Shown piece after piece: positions 6,664 to 7,174 of a stretch of DNA of 7,174 nt; within the stretch, counting starts at the first letter, position 1; each line of letters opens with the position of its first letter. The position numbers and the translations under genes are program-made. A model generated the notes under the pieces. It was given only the letters and a program-made list of their open reading frames with translations, was not told the origin of the DNA and did no database searches. Origin of the DNA: Rhodopirellula sp. (GTDB lineage Bacteria > Planctomycetota > Planctomycetia > Pirellulales > Pirellulaceae); contig PAUV01000046.1 of the NCBI GenBank assembly GCA_002712845.1, positions 15,130 to 22,303 on the forward strand, given 5' to 3'.

Positions 6664-6695
6664 ATTAATTCAGCATCAGGATTAACTCAGCATCA
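6664..6695. repeat. tandem 15-base direct repeat, period 17
   Basis: ATTAATTCAGCATCA (6664-6678) is repeated as ATTAACTCAGCATCA (6681-6695), 14 of 15 bases identical, with a 2-base spacer. It lies about 110-140 bp upstream of the favoured start of the DMT transporter gene, a plausible place for a two-site activator or repressor. Alternatively it is a neutral local duplication. It falls just after the last stop codon (6666-6668) in the transporter's reading frame. Confidence 0.5.
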
Positions 6696-6803
6696 TTGGG
6701 TCGGTCCGTGAGGGTAACAGCGTCGGCCGAGCAGCCTGTAGGGCCACCGGTCAACGAAGTGAGCCGCAGTTCAAGTCATCAACTGCAACTAGCAAAAAGA
6801 GGA

Positions 6804-7174
6804 ATGCAACGATTTAGGATGAGTGACCCTGAAGGCCAAACCGAACCTGACCATGGGCGTAAAGAAATTTTGCAAACGGAAAATTCTCTGAGCGATGGGG
6901 TTGCAACCGGTGTCGCATCGAGTGATGCAGCACTCGGTGAGGAAACTGGTGGACCGACCGAACCAAAACCATACACACCAGTCAGACAAACTTGTCAACC
7001 AGAGACCAGGTCACCTCGTGAGTTGAGGCCACCTGTCGGAAATGCGATGGGAGTTGTGCTCGGGCTGTCCGCTGCTGTGTTGTACACGTTGGCAAATATC
7101 GCGTTGCGTCAATGTGTTGCCGTGGATCCGTTTTTGGTGTCAGCAGTCAAGGCTGCTCCCACTGTCATTGTGTT
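6804..7174 (+). CDS. DMT/EamA-family membrane transporter, N-terminal part (3' partial)
   Basis: A frame open since the stop at 6666-6668 runs off the right edge. From ATG 6804 it encodes 123 residues before the cut. The end, from residue 82, is a clear first membrane helix and following segment of a drug/metabolite-type transporter (MGVVLGLSAAVLYTLANIAL, then VAVDPFLVSAVKAAPTVIV), the pattern of EamA N-terminal repeats. Full proteins have about 10 helices in roughly 280-350 residues, so most is missing and the substrate cannot be predicted. The preceding 81 residues are hydrophilic, rich in Glu, Gly, Pro, Ser and Thr, and probably disordered and cytosolic. Start is uncertain. ATG 6804 follows AAGAGGA but with almost no spacing, and ATG 6819 is similar. 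ATG 7047 has GGA six bases upstream and would give an ordinary transporter with no extension. The lack of stops over about 126 codons before 7047 favours an upstream start. Confidence 0.72.
   Translation, partial: MQRFRMSDPEGQTEPDHGRKEILQTENSLSDGVATGVASSDAALGEETGGPTEPKPYTPVRQTCQPETRSPRELRPPVGNAMGVVLGLSAAVLYTLANIALRQCVAVDPFLVSAVKAAPTVIV

Noticed and set aside
1..7174. A defence island, mobile element or CRISPR system.
   Set aside because: All five genes belong to common housekeeping or transport families. There are no transposase, integrase, nuclease-toxin or repeat-spacer patterns, and no target-site duplications were seen.

Overview
The window reads as ordinary chromosomal DNA from a free-living bacterium of fairly balanced base composition. 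A planctomycete of the Pirellulales type is my best guess. It rests on the PP2C subtype (a spacer of about 20 residues between its first two motifs), the style of the DMT transporter N-terminus, weak or absent Shine-Dalgarno sequences and loose gene spacing. This is inference from family resemblance, not a marker-gene identification.

Layout from left to right: the 3' two-thirds of tex, a nucleic-acid-binding transcription accessory protein (+, cut by the left edge); a short convergent gap; comM/yifB, an AAA+ ATPase of the Mg-chelatase-like family (-); a 280-bp gap; a monovalent cation:proton antiporter of the CPA2/Kef type with a C-terminal CBS pair (-); a 418-bp divergent intergenic region with a structured antiporter leader, a terminator-like hairpin reading leftward and a candidate extended -10 promoter reading rightward; a PP2C-type serine/threonine phosphatase (+); a 265-bp gap with a GC-rich inverted repeat and a tandem direct repeat; and the start of a DMT/EamA-family membrane transporter (+, cut by the right edge), which has no stop codon inside the window.

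The genes do not form an obvious pathway. Tex and ComM both work on nucleic acids, but they are convergent and probably independent. The antiporter lies upstream of comM on the same strand, but the 280-bp gap argues against tight coupling. The phosphatase has no kinase or FHA gene next to it here. I see no CRISPR array, insertion sequence, tRNA or rRNA gene, and no strong sign of a new multi-gene system. The most interesting points are the antiporter, where Asn-Asn sits where this transporter fold normally carries its ion-binding Asp-Asp or Asn-Asp pair, and the non-coding structure between the divergent antiporter and phosphatase genes.
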